From: an uncultured Prevotellaceae bacterium
GTDB lineage: Bacteria > Bacteroidota > Bacteroidia > Bacteroidales > Muribaculaceae
Direction of reading: 5' to 3'
Assembly (NCBI GenBank): GCA_900318205.1
Contig: ONJS01000016.1
Coordinates: forward strand, 1-64,000
Length of the DNA: 64,000 nucleotides
The position numbers and the translations under genes are program-made. A model generated the notes under the pieces. That model did not search any database. It was given only the letters and a program-made list of their open reading frames with translations, and was not told the DNA's origin. Position 1 is the stretch's first letter. Every line of letters begins with the position of its first letter. Of the stretch, positions 1 to 8,113 are shown in pieces.

Positions 1-1
1 G

Positions 2-901
2 AACGAGGGTGTTTACACCGCCAACATCACCACCGCTGGTGAGAATGACGGCAAGAGCTACTTCAGCTTCACCAAGATGCTCGCCGAGGGTAACGAGGAG
101 GCTGACTGGAATGCCATCGCTCCCTATCGCTTCGGCGCTGCCAGCGAGGGCGACTTCTGGATGGCCGAGGAACTCCTGGGTGTACAGTGCGACCTGGCTA
201 CCGACGGCAGCTACAACGCCATCGCTATCCCCGCCGGTGAGTGGACCGTTACCGTTGACCTGGTGAGCAACAAGTTCACCATCGACGGCACCTGGCCCGC
301 CATTGAGCCCGAGCACTATGATGGTGACGTTTATATCCTGGGTGATGTAAACGACAATGGTGGCTGGTTCACCAATAAGGGCGTCAAGATGACTCGCGAT
401 GCCGAGAACAACGTTTACACCGCTACCATCACCACCACTGGTGAGGCCTACTTTAATCCCGAGACCAACACTGGTTATAGCTACTTCTCCTTCACCAAGC
501 AGTTGGCTGAAGGTGCTGACGACTGGAATGCTATCGCTCCTTACCGCTTCGGTGCTGTGAGCGAGGGTGACTTCTGGGTAACCGATGAGACCCTCGGAGT
601 TGATATCAACCTGGCAAACAACGGTTCAACCTTCCAGATTCCCGCTGGTGAGTGGAACTTCACGCTGAGCGTTGACAACATGACCCTTGTCATCAACAAG
701 GTAGAATTCCCGCGTGGCGACGTTGACAAGAGCGGCGACGTGAAGATTGCTGACGTTACTGCACTGATTAACTATCTGCTCAGTGGCGATGCTTCGCTGG
801 TTGACCTCCAGGCTGCTGACTGCGACAAGAGCGGCGACGTGAAGATCGGTGACGTTACTGTACTGATCAACTACCTGCTGAGTGGCGTTTGGCCCGAGTA
901 A
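2..901 (+). CDS. C-terminal part of a secreted modular protein with dockerin (5' end outside window)
   Basis: The reading frame is open from base 2, so the gene begins upstream of the window. Two similar modules of about 100 residues are visible, each containing a YT-x-IT-T-x-GE stretch, YFSFTK, DWNAIAPYRFGA and a GDFW motif. They resemble SusE/SusF-type starch-binding modules, so glycan binding is plausible but inferred. The C-terminus (about the last 60 residues) is a type I dockerin-like pair: GDVDKSGDVKIADVTALIN and a second DKSGDVKIGDVTVLIN copy, with calcium-loop aspartates. No cohesin gene is visible in the window. The same kind of dockerin ends the DUF4091 protein at 33960-36101. Confidence 0.75.
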   Translation, partial: NEGVYTANITTAGENDGKSYFSFTKMLAEGNEEADWNAIAPYRFGAASEGDFWMAEELLGVQCDLATDGSYNAIAIPAGEWTVTVDLVSNKFTIDGTWPAIEPEHYDGDVYILGDVNDNGGWFTNKGVKMTRDAENNVYTATITTTGEAYFNPETNTGYSYFSFTKQLAEGADDWNAIAPYRFGAVSEGDFWVTDETLGVDINLANNGSTFQIPAGEWNFTLSVDNMTLVINKVEFPRGDVDKSGDVKIADVTALINYLLSGDASLVDLQAADCDKSGDVKIGDVTVLINYLLSGVWPE

Positions 902-919
902 TCGGTAGTATCCATCCAT

Positions 920-959
920 AAAAAGGACAGGACCCCGCAATGGGATCCTGCCCTTTTTA
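920..959 (+). terminator. Rho-independent terminator of the dockerin protein gene
   Basis: Arms GGACAGGACCCC and GGGATCCTGCCC pair with two mismatches around a short GCAA-type loop and are followed by TTTTT. The hairpin starts 19 bases after the stop codon. Confidence 0.85.
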
Positions 960-1103
960 TATTGTATGCATGATGAAAATTATTAGCCGGGGAAAATCTG
1001 TTTTCTTATTGTAACGTTCTCGGTATAAGCTAATTGGATGAAATGATGAGATAAGGGGCTTACTTTAAGGGCATTTCAAAAGCCACCTAAGGGTGGCTGC
1101 TTT

Positions 1104-1161
1104 GGGGACGGTTTCTATGTATGAAAAACGCTTGTGTTTTTCGTACTTAGGAACCGTCCCC
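1104..1161 (-). repeat. GGGGACGGTT long-hairpin element, copy 1
   Basis: Outer arms GGGGACGGTTTCT and AGGAACCGTCCCC enclose a second inner inverted repeat (ATGAAAAAC/GTTTTTCGTA). The mismatch between the arms gives the element a polarity. Read on the minus strand it matches the copy at 32708-32763. Homology continues outside the arms (AGTTACTTCYGGTC and TTTTCCTCGGRCGYC motifs are shared). Confidence 0.75.
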
Positions 1162-1235
1162 CTGTAATAGGCGAGAGTTACTTCTGGTCTATTTTCCTCG
1201 GGCGTCAATAATAAACATTACCTAATGCTGCACGG

Positions 1236-1257
1236 GAGACGCAAAATTTTGCGTCTC
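1236..1257. repeat. GAGACGCAA palindrome, copy 1
   Basis: Perfect 22-bp palindrome with arms GAGACGCAAAA and TTTTGCGTCTC. It is one of seven copies in the window. Confidence 0.85.
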
Positions 1258-1327
1258 TACATGATTGAGCAGCAACGCACAAAGATCTACTCTAATGAAA
1301 TATCAACGCCCCCCAATCTTCGGTAAC

Positions 1328-1377
1328 ATCAACGCCCCCGGCCCCCTCTAATCTTAGAAGGGGAGTGGGGATACATG
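1328..1377 (+). repeat. GGCCCCCTCTAATCTTAGA repeat, copy 1
   Basis: Contains ATCAACGCCCCC, then GGCCCCCTCTAATC, then TTAGAAGGGGAGTGGGG, forming an imperfect hairpin. Related copies lie at 36251-36304 and 41754-41796, always next to gene ends. Confidence 0.75.
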
Positions 1378-1395
1378 GTTTTTCTCGTCCGGATG

Positions 1396-1689
1396 TCAGC
1401 AGTTGTAGTCCACACAGGCGCGCAACTGCTTCACGTCCTTGATGATGGCAGCGGCAGCGACATGGGCGGGATGCTTGGCATAGACAGCGACATCGTCCAT
1501 GGTGGGAACGATGGCGGTGAGGACGATGTCCCAGTCCTCGCCGGGATTCTCGTTAAGGGCAACCTCGATGCTCTGGAGAACATCGATCTGCTCGGGAAGC
1601 GCATCGAGAGCGGCCTTGAATCGCAGGGCGGTCTCGCGACGCAGTTCGTCACTGCCCTGAAGTTTGAACATTACGATATGCTTGGTCAT
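1396..1689 (-). CDS. Dabb-family (stress-responsive A/B barrel) protein
   Basis: A 97-residue protein of the Dabb family, which forms a dimeric ferredoxin-like alpha/beta barrel. The N-terminal beta strand with the family's histidine (KHIVMFKL), the central ALPEQI-type helix and the C-terminal HPAHVAAAAIIKDV segment are all present and the length is typical. The start ATG follows directly on a small GCAGGC/GCCTGC hairpin (1699-1714). Family members include stress-induced proteins and a few enzymes, so the exact function here is unknown. It stands alone between repeat-rich gaps. Confidence 0.85.
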   Translation of the reverse strand: MTKHIVMFKLQGSDELRRETALRFKAALDALPEQIDVLQSIEVALNENPGEDWDIVLTAIVPTMDDVAVYAKHPAHVAAAAIIKDVKQLRACVDYNC

Positions 1690-1715
1690 TGTTGATAGGC
1701 AGGCATTCGCCTGCA

Positions 1716-1750
1716 GATTAGTGATTAGTGGTTAGAGATTAGTGATAAAA
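1716..1750. repeat. Degenerate ATTAGTG/GTTAGAG simple repeat
   Basis: Iterated units such as GATTAGTGATTAGTGG and TTAGAGATTAGTG lie between the Dabb gene and rplI. Similar low-complexity tracts occur at 14522-14567, 17852-17929, 28307-28383, 31537-31612, 40308-40370 and 55438-55460. Confidence 0.6.
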
Positions 1751-1834
1751 TATAGTCATGATATAGCAGTTGACTCAAGCCCAGCGGGGCTAATGCGAAA
1801 TCGGCATTTTATAACGATATGGTCAACTGCAGAT

Positions 1835-1873
1835 AAAAAAAGGCACCGGCCATGTGGAGAGGGCCGGTGTCTT
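1835..1873 (-). terminator. Terminator of the rpsF-rpsR-rplI operon
   Basis: On the minus strand the arms GACACCGGCC and GGCCGGTGCC form a strong stem followed by TTTTTTT, about 20 bases after the rplI stop codon. Confidence 0.9.
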
Positions 1874-1894
1874 CATCGTTATCATGTTGTTTTA

Positions 1895-2494
1895 TTACTC
1901 TGCAGCGGGAGCCTCCTCGGCGGGAGCCTCACCCTCCTCAACGGGAGCCTCTTCGGCGCCTTCCTCAGCAGCCTTAGCGGCGGCGAGTGCAGCCTGGTGA
2001 GCAGCCTCCTCGGCCTTGCGAGCTGCGCGCTCAGCGGCGAGCTCCTCAGCGTTCTCGGCGATCACCTCAAAGGGGATCTCGACAGCCACTTCCTTGTGCA
2101 GGCGAACGATACCGGTGTACTTACCGGGGGTCTTGATGCTCTCGTGAACGCTCACGATCTTGCGGTCAACATTGTGACCAGCGGCGAGCAGAGCCTCGTG
2201 TACCTGAGCGGCGCCAACCGAACCGTAAATGGTGCCCGTGGGGCTAACCTTAACGGGGATGGTGAGTGATACGCCCTCAAACTGCTTGGCAGCCTCTTCG
2301 GCATCAGCCTTCACCTTAGCGAGCTTGTGAGCCTGCTGACGCAGGTTCTCGGCGTGCTGCTTGAGTGCGCTGGGGGTAGCCAGGACAGCCTTGCCCTGAG
2401 GAATGAGATAGTTGCGGCCATAGCCGTTCTTCACTTCCACAACGTCGTTCTTGAAACCAAGATTGACGATATCTTCTTTCAAAATAATCTTCAT
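1895..2494 (-). CDS. rplI: 50S ribosomal protein L9
   Basis: A 199-residue L9. The N-terminal RNA-binding domain is clear (MKIILKEDIVNLG, then GYGRNYLIPQGKA), followed by the long connecting helix and the C-terminal domain (GTIYGSVGA, HESIKTPGKYTGIVRLH). Bacterial L9 is usually about 150 residues. Here about 50 extra residues form an Ala/Glu/Pro-rich tail after EVIAENAEEL. It is the last gene of the rpsF-rpsR-rplI operon, the standard bacterial arrangement, and lies just upstream of a strong terminator. L9 binds 23S rRNA near the base of the L1 stalk and affects frame maintenance. Confidence 0.98.
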   Translation of the reverse strand: MKIILKEDIVNLGFKNDVVEVKNGYGRNYLIPQGKAVLATPSALKQHAENLRQQAHKLAKVKADAEEAAKQFEGVSLTIPVKVSPTGTIYGSVGAAQVHEALLAAGHNVDRKIVSVHESIKTPGKYTGIVRLHKEVAVEIPFEVIAENAEELAAERAARKAEEAAHQAALAAAKAAEEGAEEAPVEEGEAPAEEAPAAE

Positions 2495-2526
2495 AGTTGT
2501 TTCCTCCTTTGTGTAATCGTTGTTGT

Positions 2527-2814
2527 TTATTTCATCAAGTCGGTCACATAGGGCAGCAATGCCAGATGACGGGCACGCTTAACGGCCTTAGCCACGCGGC
2601 GCTGGAACTTCAGCGAAGTACCGGTGATGCGGCGGGGCAGGATCTTGCCTTGCTCGTTGAGGAACTTCTTCAAGAATTCGGGATCCTTGTAGTCGATGTA
2701 CTTGATACCACTGCGTTTGAAACGGCAGTATTTCTTCTTGCGATTGTCCACTGACAGGGGAGTCAGGTAACGGATTTCGCCCTGGTTGTAGGGCCTCTGT
2801 TGTTCTTGTGCCAT
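2527..2814 (-). CDS. rpsR: 30S ribosomal protein S18
   Basis: A 95-residue S18. The family signature [18 protein letters not shown] is followed by [17 protein letters not shown] and the basic helix [21 protein letters not shown]18 forms a heterodimer with S6 on the platform of the 30S subunit, and rpsF lies immediately upstream. The gaps to its neighbours are 24 and 32 bases, so the three genes are almost certainly cotranscribed. The length and motifs are normal for Bacteroidales. Confidence 0.98.
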   Translation of the reverse strand: MAQEQQRPYNQGEIRYLTPLSVDNRKKKYCRFKRSGIKYIDYKDPEFLKKFLNEQGKILPRRITGTSLKFQRRVAKAVKRARHLALLPYVTDLMK

Positions 2815-2838
2815 TGTTTTTACTTCCTTAATTAAGTT

Positions 2839-3288
2839 TTACTCTTTGGTTTCTTCATTAGCCTCGGCTACGGGAGCAGCTTGAGGAGCCTCCTCAACAA
2901 CGGGAGCTACGGGAGCCTCTTTCTCAGCGGCTTCCTGAGCAGCGCGCTCCTCCAACTTGGCCTGACGCACGGCGCGACGCTTGATAGCGTACTCAGCAGC
3001 ATACTTGTCCAAGCGGAAGGTGAGGAATCGGATGACCTTCTCGTCACGACGGAAAGCGGTTTCCAGCTTGTTGACGATGGTGGGCTCACCCTCAAACTCA
3101 ATCAGGGTGTAAAAACCAGTGTTCTTGTTCTCGATGGGATATGCGAGCTTGCGCAGTCCCCAGTTCTCTTCGTTCTCGATGTTGCCACCGTTGTCGGTGA
3201 GCACCTTCTTGAACTTTTCTACCGTTTCCTTCATCTGATCATCAGACAAAACGGGAGTCAAAATGAAAACGGTTTCGTACTTGTTCAT
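2839..3288 (-). CDS. rpsF: 30S ribosomal protein S6
   Basis: A 149-residue S6, first gene of the operon. The core ([18 protein letters not shown], then [24 protein letters not shown], then [17 protein letters not shown]) is canonical and about 105 residues long. It is followed by a roughly 45-residue Ala/Glu/Pro-rich tail, similar in style to the L9 tail in the same operon. In many bacteria S6 and S18 bind the leader of their own mRNA. The 5' leader here is about 45 bases, but no conserved structure was recognised in it. Confidence 0.98.
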   Translation of the reverse strand: MNKYETVFILTPVLSDDQMKETVEKFKKVLTDNGGNIENEENWGLRKLAYPIENKNTGFYTLIEFEGEPTIVNKLETAFRRDEKVIRFLTFRLDKYAAEYAIKRRAVRQAKLEERAAQEAAEKEAPVAPVVEEAPQAAPVAEANEETKE

Positions 3289-3337
3289 AAATCGTTAAAA
3301 ATAAGTTGATTAATAAATGTTGTGCTAAAAAGCGGGG

Positions 3338-3367
3338 CAAAGTTACAACAATTTTCCCAATTGGCAA
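3338..3367 (-). promoter_or_regulatory. Promoter of the rpsF-rpsR-rplI operon
   Basis: On the minus strand TTG (3365-3367) and TAACTTTG (3338-3345) are separated by exactly 19 bases. This matches the Bacteroidota housekeeping promoter (TTG at -33, TAnnTTTG at -7), and the rpsF start lies about 50 bases downstream. Confidence 0.85.
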
Positions 3368-3586
3368 TACCCTTTGCGATTTTTTTTGCATTTATGCGAT
3401 TTATCGGGCATCCGCGATACGACTAAAAGGAAAACAAGAAATACTATGGCATCCGCATTCCTTTTTAAAACAACTCAAACAACTTAAACAACTTTTTGGG
3501 GGCTCACGCGCCTCTATAACCTCACGCTAAGCCGCAAAGACGCTAAGTTTTTTTGGACATCCGCACACTAACTTTTTTAAAATAGG
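3368..3586. other. Gene-free gap with an ACGCTAAGCCGCAAAG repeat
   Basis: No open frame with recognisable features. 3521-3548 contains CTCACGCTAAGCCGCAAAG followed by ACGCTAAG, a repeat that recurs after cbiH-cbiC at 21479-21500. CAACTCAAACAACTTAAACA-type iterations lie at about 3471-3492. Confidence 0.5.
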
Positions 3587-3636
3587 AATGACCACGAATC
3601 ATTCATGAATTATATTGATGATGATTCGTGGTCATT
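3587..3636 (-). terminator. Long hairpin between the thioredoxin gene and the ribosomal operon
   Basis: Arms AATGACCACGAATCAT and ATGATTCGTGGTCATT (16 bp, perfect) enclose an 18-base AT-rich loop, starting 19 bases after the thioredoxin stop codon. The T-run that follows on the minus strand is weak, so it may be a repeat-derived structure rather than an efficient terminator. Confidence 0.55.
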
Positions 3637-3654
3637 TGTGTTTTTGGTGGGCAG

Positions 3655-4098
3655 CTAACGGCCGAGGGCTTGGTTGATGACGCGGATGAATTCCTGCTGG
3701 GGGTAGAGGCCGATGACGCTCTTGGGGTCGCCATCGAGCGGACAAATGAGCAGGAAGGGGATGCTGCGTATCTGGAAGACGTCGGCGATGTCGCTGTTCT
3801 TATCGACATTGATACGGTAGAAGTCCACCTCTCCATTGTAATGCTGGGCAATCTGCCTCAACATGGGTTCCAAGCGCCTGCACGGCATACACCAATCGGC
3901 ATAGAAATCCACAACGACAGGTCGCGGACTGAGCATTTTCCAGTCGGCGGCGCGATAGTCAGCAATGAATTCCATGAACTGGTCCTGAGTGATGGAGTGG
4001 ACCGTATAGACGGTATCCTGATCGGCACTATAGCGCTGGGCGCTGGCACCGAAGGCCAGTGACAACGCCACCAACGCGAAAAGCAGTATTCTCTTCAT
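3655..4098 (-). CDS. Periplasmic thioredoxin-family protein
   Basis: A 147-residue protein with a classic signal peptide (MKRILLFALVALSLAFGASAQ). The single thioredoxin domain has the active site W-C70-M-P-C73 after VVDFYADW, and a cis-proline in the SIPFLL segment. The CMPC dipeptide differs from thioredoxin's CGPC. A role in periplasmic disulfide reduction or in delivering electrons to other exported proteins is likely, with partners unknown. It shares the minus strand with the upstream DUF4301 gene but is separated from it by a 78-base gap holding a GAGACGCAA palindrome. Confidence 0.9.
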   Translation of the reverse strand: MKRILLFALVALSLAFGASAQRYSADQDTVYTVHSITQDQFMEFIADYRAADWKMLSPRPVVVDFYADWCMPCRRLEPMLRQIAQHYNGEVDFYRINVDKNSDIADVFQIRSIPFLLICPLDGDPKSVIGLYPQQEFIRVINQALGR

Positions 4099-4136
4099 TC
4101 TTCTTGTAAATCGATTTATTCAGTCCTAACGCAGGG

Positions 4137-4158
4137 GAGACGCAAAATATTGCGTCTC
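4137..4158. repeat. GAGACGCAA palindrome, copy 2
   Basis: Perfect palindrome with centre AAATATTT-type sequence, between the thioredoxin and DUF4301 genes. Confidence 0.85.
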
Positions 4159-4176
4159 TACACGTTACACAAGCAG

Positions 4177-5700
4177 TTACTGGTGCGTCTTGCGCAGGAG
4201 GTCGTTGACAGTCTTGACGGGGTTGAAGGTGTCGATGGGCACCTCGATGAAGACGGTGTTCCAGTTGCTCATCGAGCCGTTCCACAAGCCGGGGAGCTCA
4301 AGGGCCTTGATGTCCACGCCGTCCTTGCTCTTGACGCTGATGAAGCCGGTCTCGGGGTCAACGAACTTGCGGAGGTCAAACTTGATGCCCTTATAATCCT
4401 TAATATAGCAAACCAGGTCCACGGGGTTAAAGTGGGTGCCACCCTTCATCATCTCAACCGCAGCAGAGTCGTCGGGGTTGATCTGGGCCGACTCGAGGAT
4501 CTGGGGTGAAGCCGAGCCATCGGCATTATAGGCCAGATAGGGTCCACCACCGGGCTCACCCTCATTGGGCACGACGCCACAAATGCGGATGGGACGGTTG
4601 AACTTGTCACGCAGCCATGCAGCGAGAGCGGCATCGTCCATGTCGTCGGTCGCCTTGTCCAGGATGCACAAGGTCTGGCGGGCATAGCGCAACATGCTCT
4701 TGAGGTCTGCACTCTTGACGTTGCCCTTATCGAGCATCTCGAGATATTTCTTCAACTGGCGTTGTACCATCACAAGGTAACCACCGATGATTTTCTTGTA
4801 ACGCGTCGTAACGCTGCGCAGGCGCAAGGGCACCACGTTGTCCACATTCTTGATGAACACGACGTCGGCATCACGCTCATTGAGGTTCTCAAGCAGCGCA
4901 CCGTGTCCAGCGGGGCGAAAGAGCAGGTTGCCCTTGCCATCGCGGTAGGGCGTATTGTCCATATTGACAGCGATTGTGTCGGTGGAAGCCTTCTGCTCGC
5001 TCAGCGATATGTCATACTTCACGCCCCACACCTTCTCCATCAGGGGCACCTTGGCCTTGATGAGACGCTCAAAGCCGGAACGGTGCTCAGGCGATACGGT
5101 GAAGTGGATGCTCACACGGCGCTGGCTGTCGGCAGCATACTGGGCGCCCTCCTCGAGATGCTCCTCGAGCGGAGTGTGCACCGAGCCTGCGGCTGCGCGG
5201 TGGAACTTGAGCAGGGCCTTGGGCAGAGCGCCGTAATTCATCCCCTCGGGCAGGAGAAGCGCCTTGAGCACGTCGGCATAGCGTCCAGCCTCGATGAGCT
5301 CATTGACATTATGCTGATACAGGTTCACACAGGTCTTGTTCAACTGGGGGAAGAACGCGAACAGGGTAATCCCCTCAAAGAACTGCTTCTCGAAGTCGGT
5401 CTCAGGAGCCGACTTGCCCTCGTTGATGAAGGCGAACAGGTTTTTAAACATGCGGCTGGCAGCACCCGAAGCGGGCTGGAACTTCTCTATCGTCGCTCCC
5501 CCACCCTGGAATTCTTTCCAAACCTTGATGCACTGGGTCTGCTGCTTGGCATCCAGTCGGGTTATACCGTGGCCAACGGTTGCCGCAGCCTCAATATTGA
5601 GCCAGGGGAAACCCGTCTCAAAACGCTTGATCTGAGCCTCTACTACAGGCTCGGTGATGCCCTTGGAGGCCATCATTTTCTTATCGTTGTCGTTGAACAT
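4177..5700 (-). CDS. DUF4301 family protein
   Basis: A 507-residue soluble protein without a signal peptide. It matches the DUF4301 family, which is common in Bacteroidota and has no assigned reaction. Recognisable stretches are QPASGAASRMFKNLFAF near residues 75-90, HFTVSPEH, NLLFRPAGHGALLENLN, DVVFIKNVDNV and NEGEPGGGPY. The GHGALLENL and FIKNVDN segments recall sugar-nucleotidyltransferase folds, a suggestion rather than a demonstrated function. The start is the ATG at 5700, 26 bases after a good -7 box, and the gene is divergent from the RelA/SpoT gene. Confidence 0.85.
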   Translation of the reverse strand: MFNDNDKKMMASKGITEPVVEAQIKRFETGFPWLNIEAAATVGHGITRLDAKQQTQCIKVWKEFQGGGATIEKFQPASGAASRMFKNLFAFINEGKSAPETDFEKQFFEGITLFAFFPQLNKTCVNLYQHNVNELIEAGRYADVLKALLLPEGMNYGALPKALLKFHRAAAGSVHTPLEEHLEEGAQYAADSQRRVSIHFTVSPEHRSGFERLIKAKVPLMEKVWGVKYDISLSEQKASTDTIAVNMDNTPYRDGKGNLLFRPAGHGALLENLNERDADVVFIKNVDNVVPLRLRSVTTRYKKIIGGYLVMVQRQLKKYLEMLDKGNVKSADLKSMLRYARQTLCILDKATDDMDDAALAAWLRDKFNRPIRICGVVPNEGEPGGGPYLAYNADGSASPQILESAQINPDDSAAVEMMKGGTHFNPVDLVCYIKDYKGIKFDLRKFVDPETGFISVKSKDGVDIKALELPGLWNGSMSNWNTVFIEVPIDTFNPVKTVNDLLRKTHQ

Positions 5701-5726
5701 ATCTATTAGATTTTTAAATTTTTCCC

Positions 5727-5757
5727 CAAAATTACATTTTTACTGACGTTCTTGCAA
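5727..5757 (-). promoter_or_regulatory. Promoter of the DUF4301 gene
   Basis: Minus-strand TTG (5755-5757) and TAATTTTG (5727-5734) are spaced 20 bases apart. The element lies back to back with the -7 box of the divergent RelA/SpoT gene. Confidence 0.7.
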
Positions 5758-5777
5758 GCATTTCGTCACAAAATGAC

Positions 5778-5785
5778 TAAATTTG
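5778..5785 (+). promoter_or_regulatory. -7 box of the RelA/SpoT-type gene
   Basis: TAAATTTG followed by C, 14 bases before the chosen ATG at 5800. It places the transcription start downstream of the in-frame codons at 5752 and 5773, which supports the later start. Confidence 0.6.
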
Positions 5786-5799
5786 CCGAAAAAAGTGGG

Positions 5800-8016
5800 A
5801 TGGAGATTGCTCAAGAATACTTCACGGCCGAAGAACGGTCACAACTGTTACACCTAGTCAAGGACTTGAACCGCCGACTGGGTGGCCAGTTGTCGCGCCA
5901 TGACATCGACACCGTTCACTCGCTGGTCAAAGGGGGCATCGTCAAGGCGGGCCTCTTTCGCCGCGACCAGTACGGGCTGAACCCCGTGTTGCGCCACCTG
6001 AACACCGCCGTGACGCTGTGTGAAACCATTGCTCCCGACCGCACGATGGTTATCGCCACGATGATCTATAACCTGTGCCGTGGTGACTACCTCGATGTGC
6101 CGCGAGTAAGGTCATACTTCGGCGACGACATTGCGCGTGTGGTCCACGGTCTGCTGCATGTGGCACCGCTGTACAAAAAGCAGGCTGCCGTGGAAAACGA
6201 GAATTTCCACAAACTGCTGCTGACGTTTGCCGAGGACGTTCGCGTCATCCTCATCATGACCGCCGACCGCCTTGCGCTCATGCGCGCCATCAACCACCAC
6301 CCCAACGAGAGGTTCGTGCACGAGATAGCCAGTGAGTCACGCTACCTGTATGCGCCGCTGGCCCACAAACTGGGACTTTACCACATCAAGACCGAGCTGG
6401 AAGACACCTCGCTCAAATACCTGAACCGCAAGGTTTTCTCACAGATTGCCAAACGCCTAAACGAGACCAAAGAGGAGCGCGACAATTACGTGCGTGACTT
6501 CATCAAGCCTATCGACGAGCGGCTCAAGGCCGAAGGGCTGAAATATGAGCTGAAAGGGCGCACCAAGTCCATCAACTCCATCTGGCAGAAGATGCAGAAG
6601 CAGGGGGTGGACCTGAGCGGCATCTATGACCTGTTTGCCATCCGCATCATCCTGGACACGTCTCCCAAGGACGAGAAGCGTGCCTGCTGGCTCGCCTACT
6701 CCATCGTCACCGATATCTACAAGGCCAATCCGTCGCGTTTCAAGGACTGGATCTCCATACCCAAGAGCAATGGCTATGAGTCGTTGCACATCACCGTATA
6801 TGGTCCAGGAGAGAAATGGGTGGAGGTGCAGATACGCTCCCGCCGCATGGACGAGACCGCCGAGCGCGGTGTCGCCGCCCACTGGCGCTACAAGGGCATC
6901 AAGAGCGACGGTGACGTGGACAAGTGGATGAATGAGGTGCGCGAGATGCTGGAGGCCAGCGGTCAGGAAGGCCAGATGAGCCTGATGCGCAACATGGACA
7001 CCAACCTGTATAACGACGAGGTGTTTGTGTTCACGCCCAAGGGCGACCTCATCCGTCTGCCTCAAGGCGCTACCCTACTGGACTTTGCCTACCACATCCA
7101 CACGCGCGTGGGGAGTTCCTGCATGGGTGGCAAGGTGGACGGCAAGAACCAAAAAATCAACTACCGCCTCAAGAGCGGTGACACCGTCGAGATCATCACC
7201 TCGGCGACCCAGTCGCCCCGCCTCGACTGGCTCAAGATCGCCGTCACGAGCAAGGCTCGCAACAAAATCAAGAACGCCATCAATGAGCGACGCGCCAATC
7301 AGGCCCTGTTGGCCCGCGAAACACTGCAACGACGCTTCAAGAACCGCAAAATCGAGCTTGAAGACGCCTTGCTGGCCCGCGTCGTCAAGAAAATGGGCTA
7401 CAAAACGACCACCGAATTCTATGCCGCCATCCAAGAGGATATCATCGACGTGAATGATGTCGTAGAGCAGTATGAGGATATCCTCGCCAAGCAGAACGAG
7501 GAAACCTCCCGCGGAACCGCCGAGGAATTCGTACTGCAACAGCCCACACCACAAGAAGAGAGGATGAGTGACGACATCCTTACCATCGGTGAGGATGTAA
7601 AGGGCGTGAACTATAAACTGGCCCGTTGCTGCAACCCCATCTACGGCGACCGCATCCAGGGATTCATCGCCAGCGACGGAGCCATCAAGATTCACCGAAC
7701 CGACTGCAAGAACCTGCGCCACCTCAAGGAGCGTTACCCTTACCGCATCATCCGCACCCGCTGGACCGGGAAGACCGGCAGCCAGTTCATCGCCACGCTC
7801 AAAGTGCTGGGCCGCGACGACATCGGCATCGTCTCGTCCATCACCTCGGTCATCAACAAGACAGACAACTGCCTGCTGCGCAGCATCAACATCCAGTCGC
7901 AGGGAGGCCTGTTTGAGGGCATGCTGACCATCAGCGTGAACAACATCACCCTGCTTGACGAACTCATCAAGAAGATACTGAATGTCAAGGGCGTCAAGCA
8001 AGTGGAGCGCATGTAG
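5800..8016 (+). CDS. RelA/SpoT-type (p)ppGpp synthetase with degenerate hydrolase site
   Basis: A 738-residue long RSH protein. The order is HD hydrolase-like domain (about 40-190), synthetase domain (about 230-360, with GRTKSINSIWQKMQ, IYDLFAIRIILD and SIPKSNGYESLHITV), TGS domain (EVFVFTPKGDLIRLP), a zinc-finger-like helical region (ARCCNPIYGD) and a C-terminal ACT domain. The synthetase motifs look intact. In the HD domain the family's His-Asp pair (usually L-H-D) reads I-Y-N at about residues 89-91, so hydrolysis is probably lost, as in E. coli RelA. The ADR aspartate is kept. The ATG at 5800 is preferred because a -7 box overlaps the earlier possible starts at 5752 (TTG) and 5773 (ATG). 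Confidence 0.93.
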   Translation: MEIAQEYFTAEERSQLLHLVKDLNRRLGGQLSRHDIDTVHSLVKGGIVKAGLFRRDQYGLNPVLRHLNTAVTLCETIAPDRTMVIATMIYNLCRGDYLDVPRVRSYFGDDIARVVHGLLHVAPLYKKQAAVENENFHKLLLTFAEDVRVILIMTADRLALMRAINHHPNERFVHEIASESRYLYAPLAHKLGLYHIKTELEDTSLKYLNRKVFSQIAKRLNETKEERDNYVRDFIKPIDERLKAEGLKYELKGRTKSINSIWQKMQKQGVDLSGIYDLFAIRIILDTSPKDEKRACWLAYSIVTDIYKANPSRFKDWISIPKSNGYESLHITVYGPGEKWVEVQIRSRRMDETAERGVAAHWRYKGIKSDGDVDKWMNEVREMLEASGQEGQMSLMRNMDTNLYNDEVFVFTPKGDLIRLPQGATLLDFAYHIHTRVGSSCMGGKVDGKNQKINYRLKSGDTVEIITSATQSPRLDWLKIAVTSKARNKIKNAINERRANQALLARETLQRRFKNRKIELEDALLARVVKKMGYKTTTEFYAAIQEDIIDVNDVVEQYEDILAKQNEETSRGTAEEFVLQQPTPQEERMSDDILTIGEDVKGVNYKLARCCNPIYGDRIQGFIASDGAIKIHRTDCKNLRHLKERYPYRIIRTRWTGKTGSQFIATLKVLGRDDIGIVSSITSVINKTDNCLLRSINIQSQGGLFEGMLTISVNNITLLDELIKKILNVKGVKQVERM

Positions 8017-8097
8017 TGAGGAGTTGAGGCGCAAAGAATTCGCCGTTAAATGACAAACTATTCTCCTTTCCCTATGCGCTATTAACTGAAAAAGTAT

Positions 8098-8105
8098 TAC
8101 CTTTG
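8098..8105 (+). promoter_or_regulatory. -7 box of the exonuclease gene
   Basis: TACCTTTG followed by C, ending 8 bases before the ATG at 8114. The mRNA leader would be only a few bases long. No good TTG is found at the expected -33 position. Confidence 0.6.
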
Positions 8106-8113
8106 CAGGCATC

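Larger units (their letters stand above)
961..1395. other. Gene-free stretch made mostly of dispersed repeats
   Basis: No credible gene is seen. The stretch holds a small hairpin at 1081-1098 (AGCCACC/GGGTGGCT), the long GGGGACGGTT element at 1104-1161, the GAGACGCAA palindrome at 1236-1257 and a GGCCCCCTCTAATC repeat at 1328-1377. All three repeat families recur elsewhere in the window. Confidence 0.7.
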
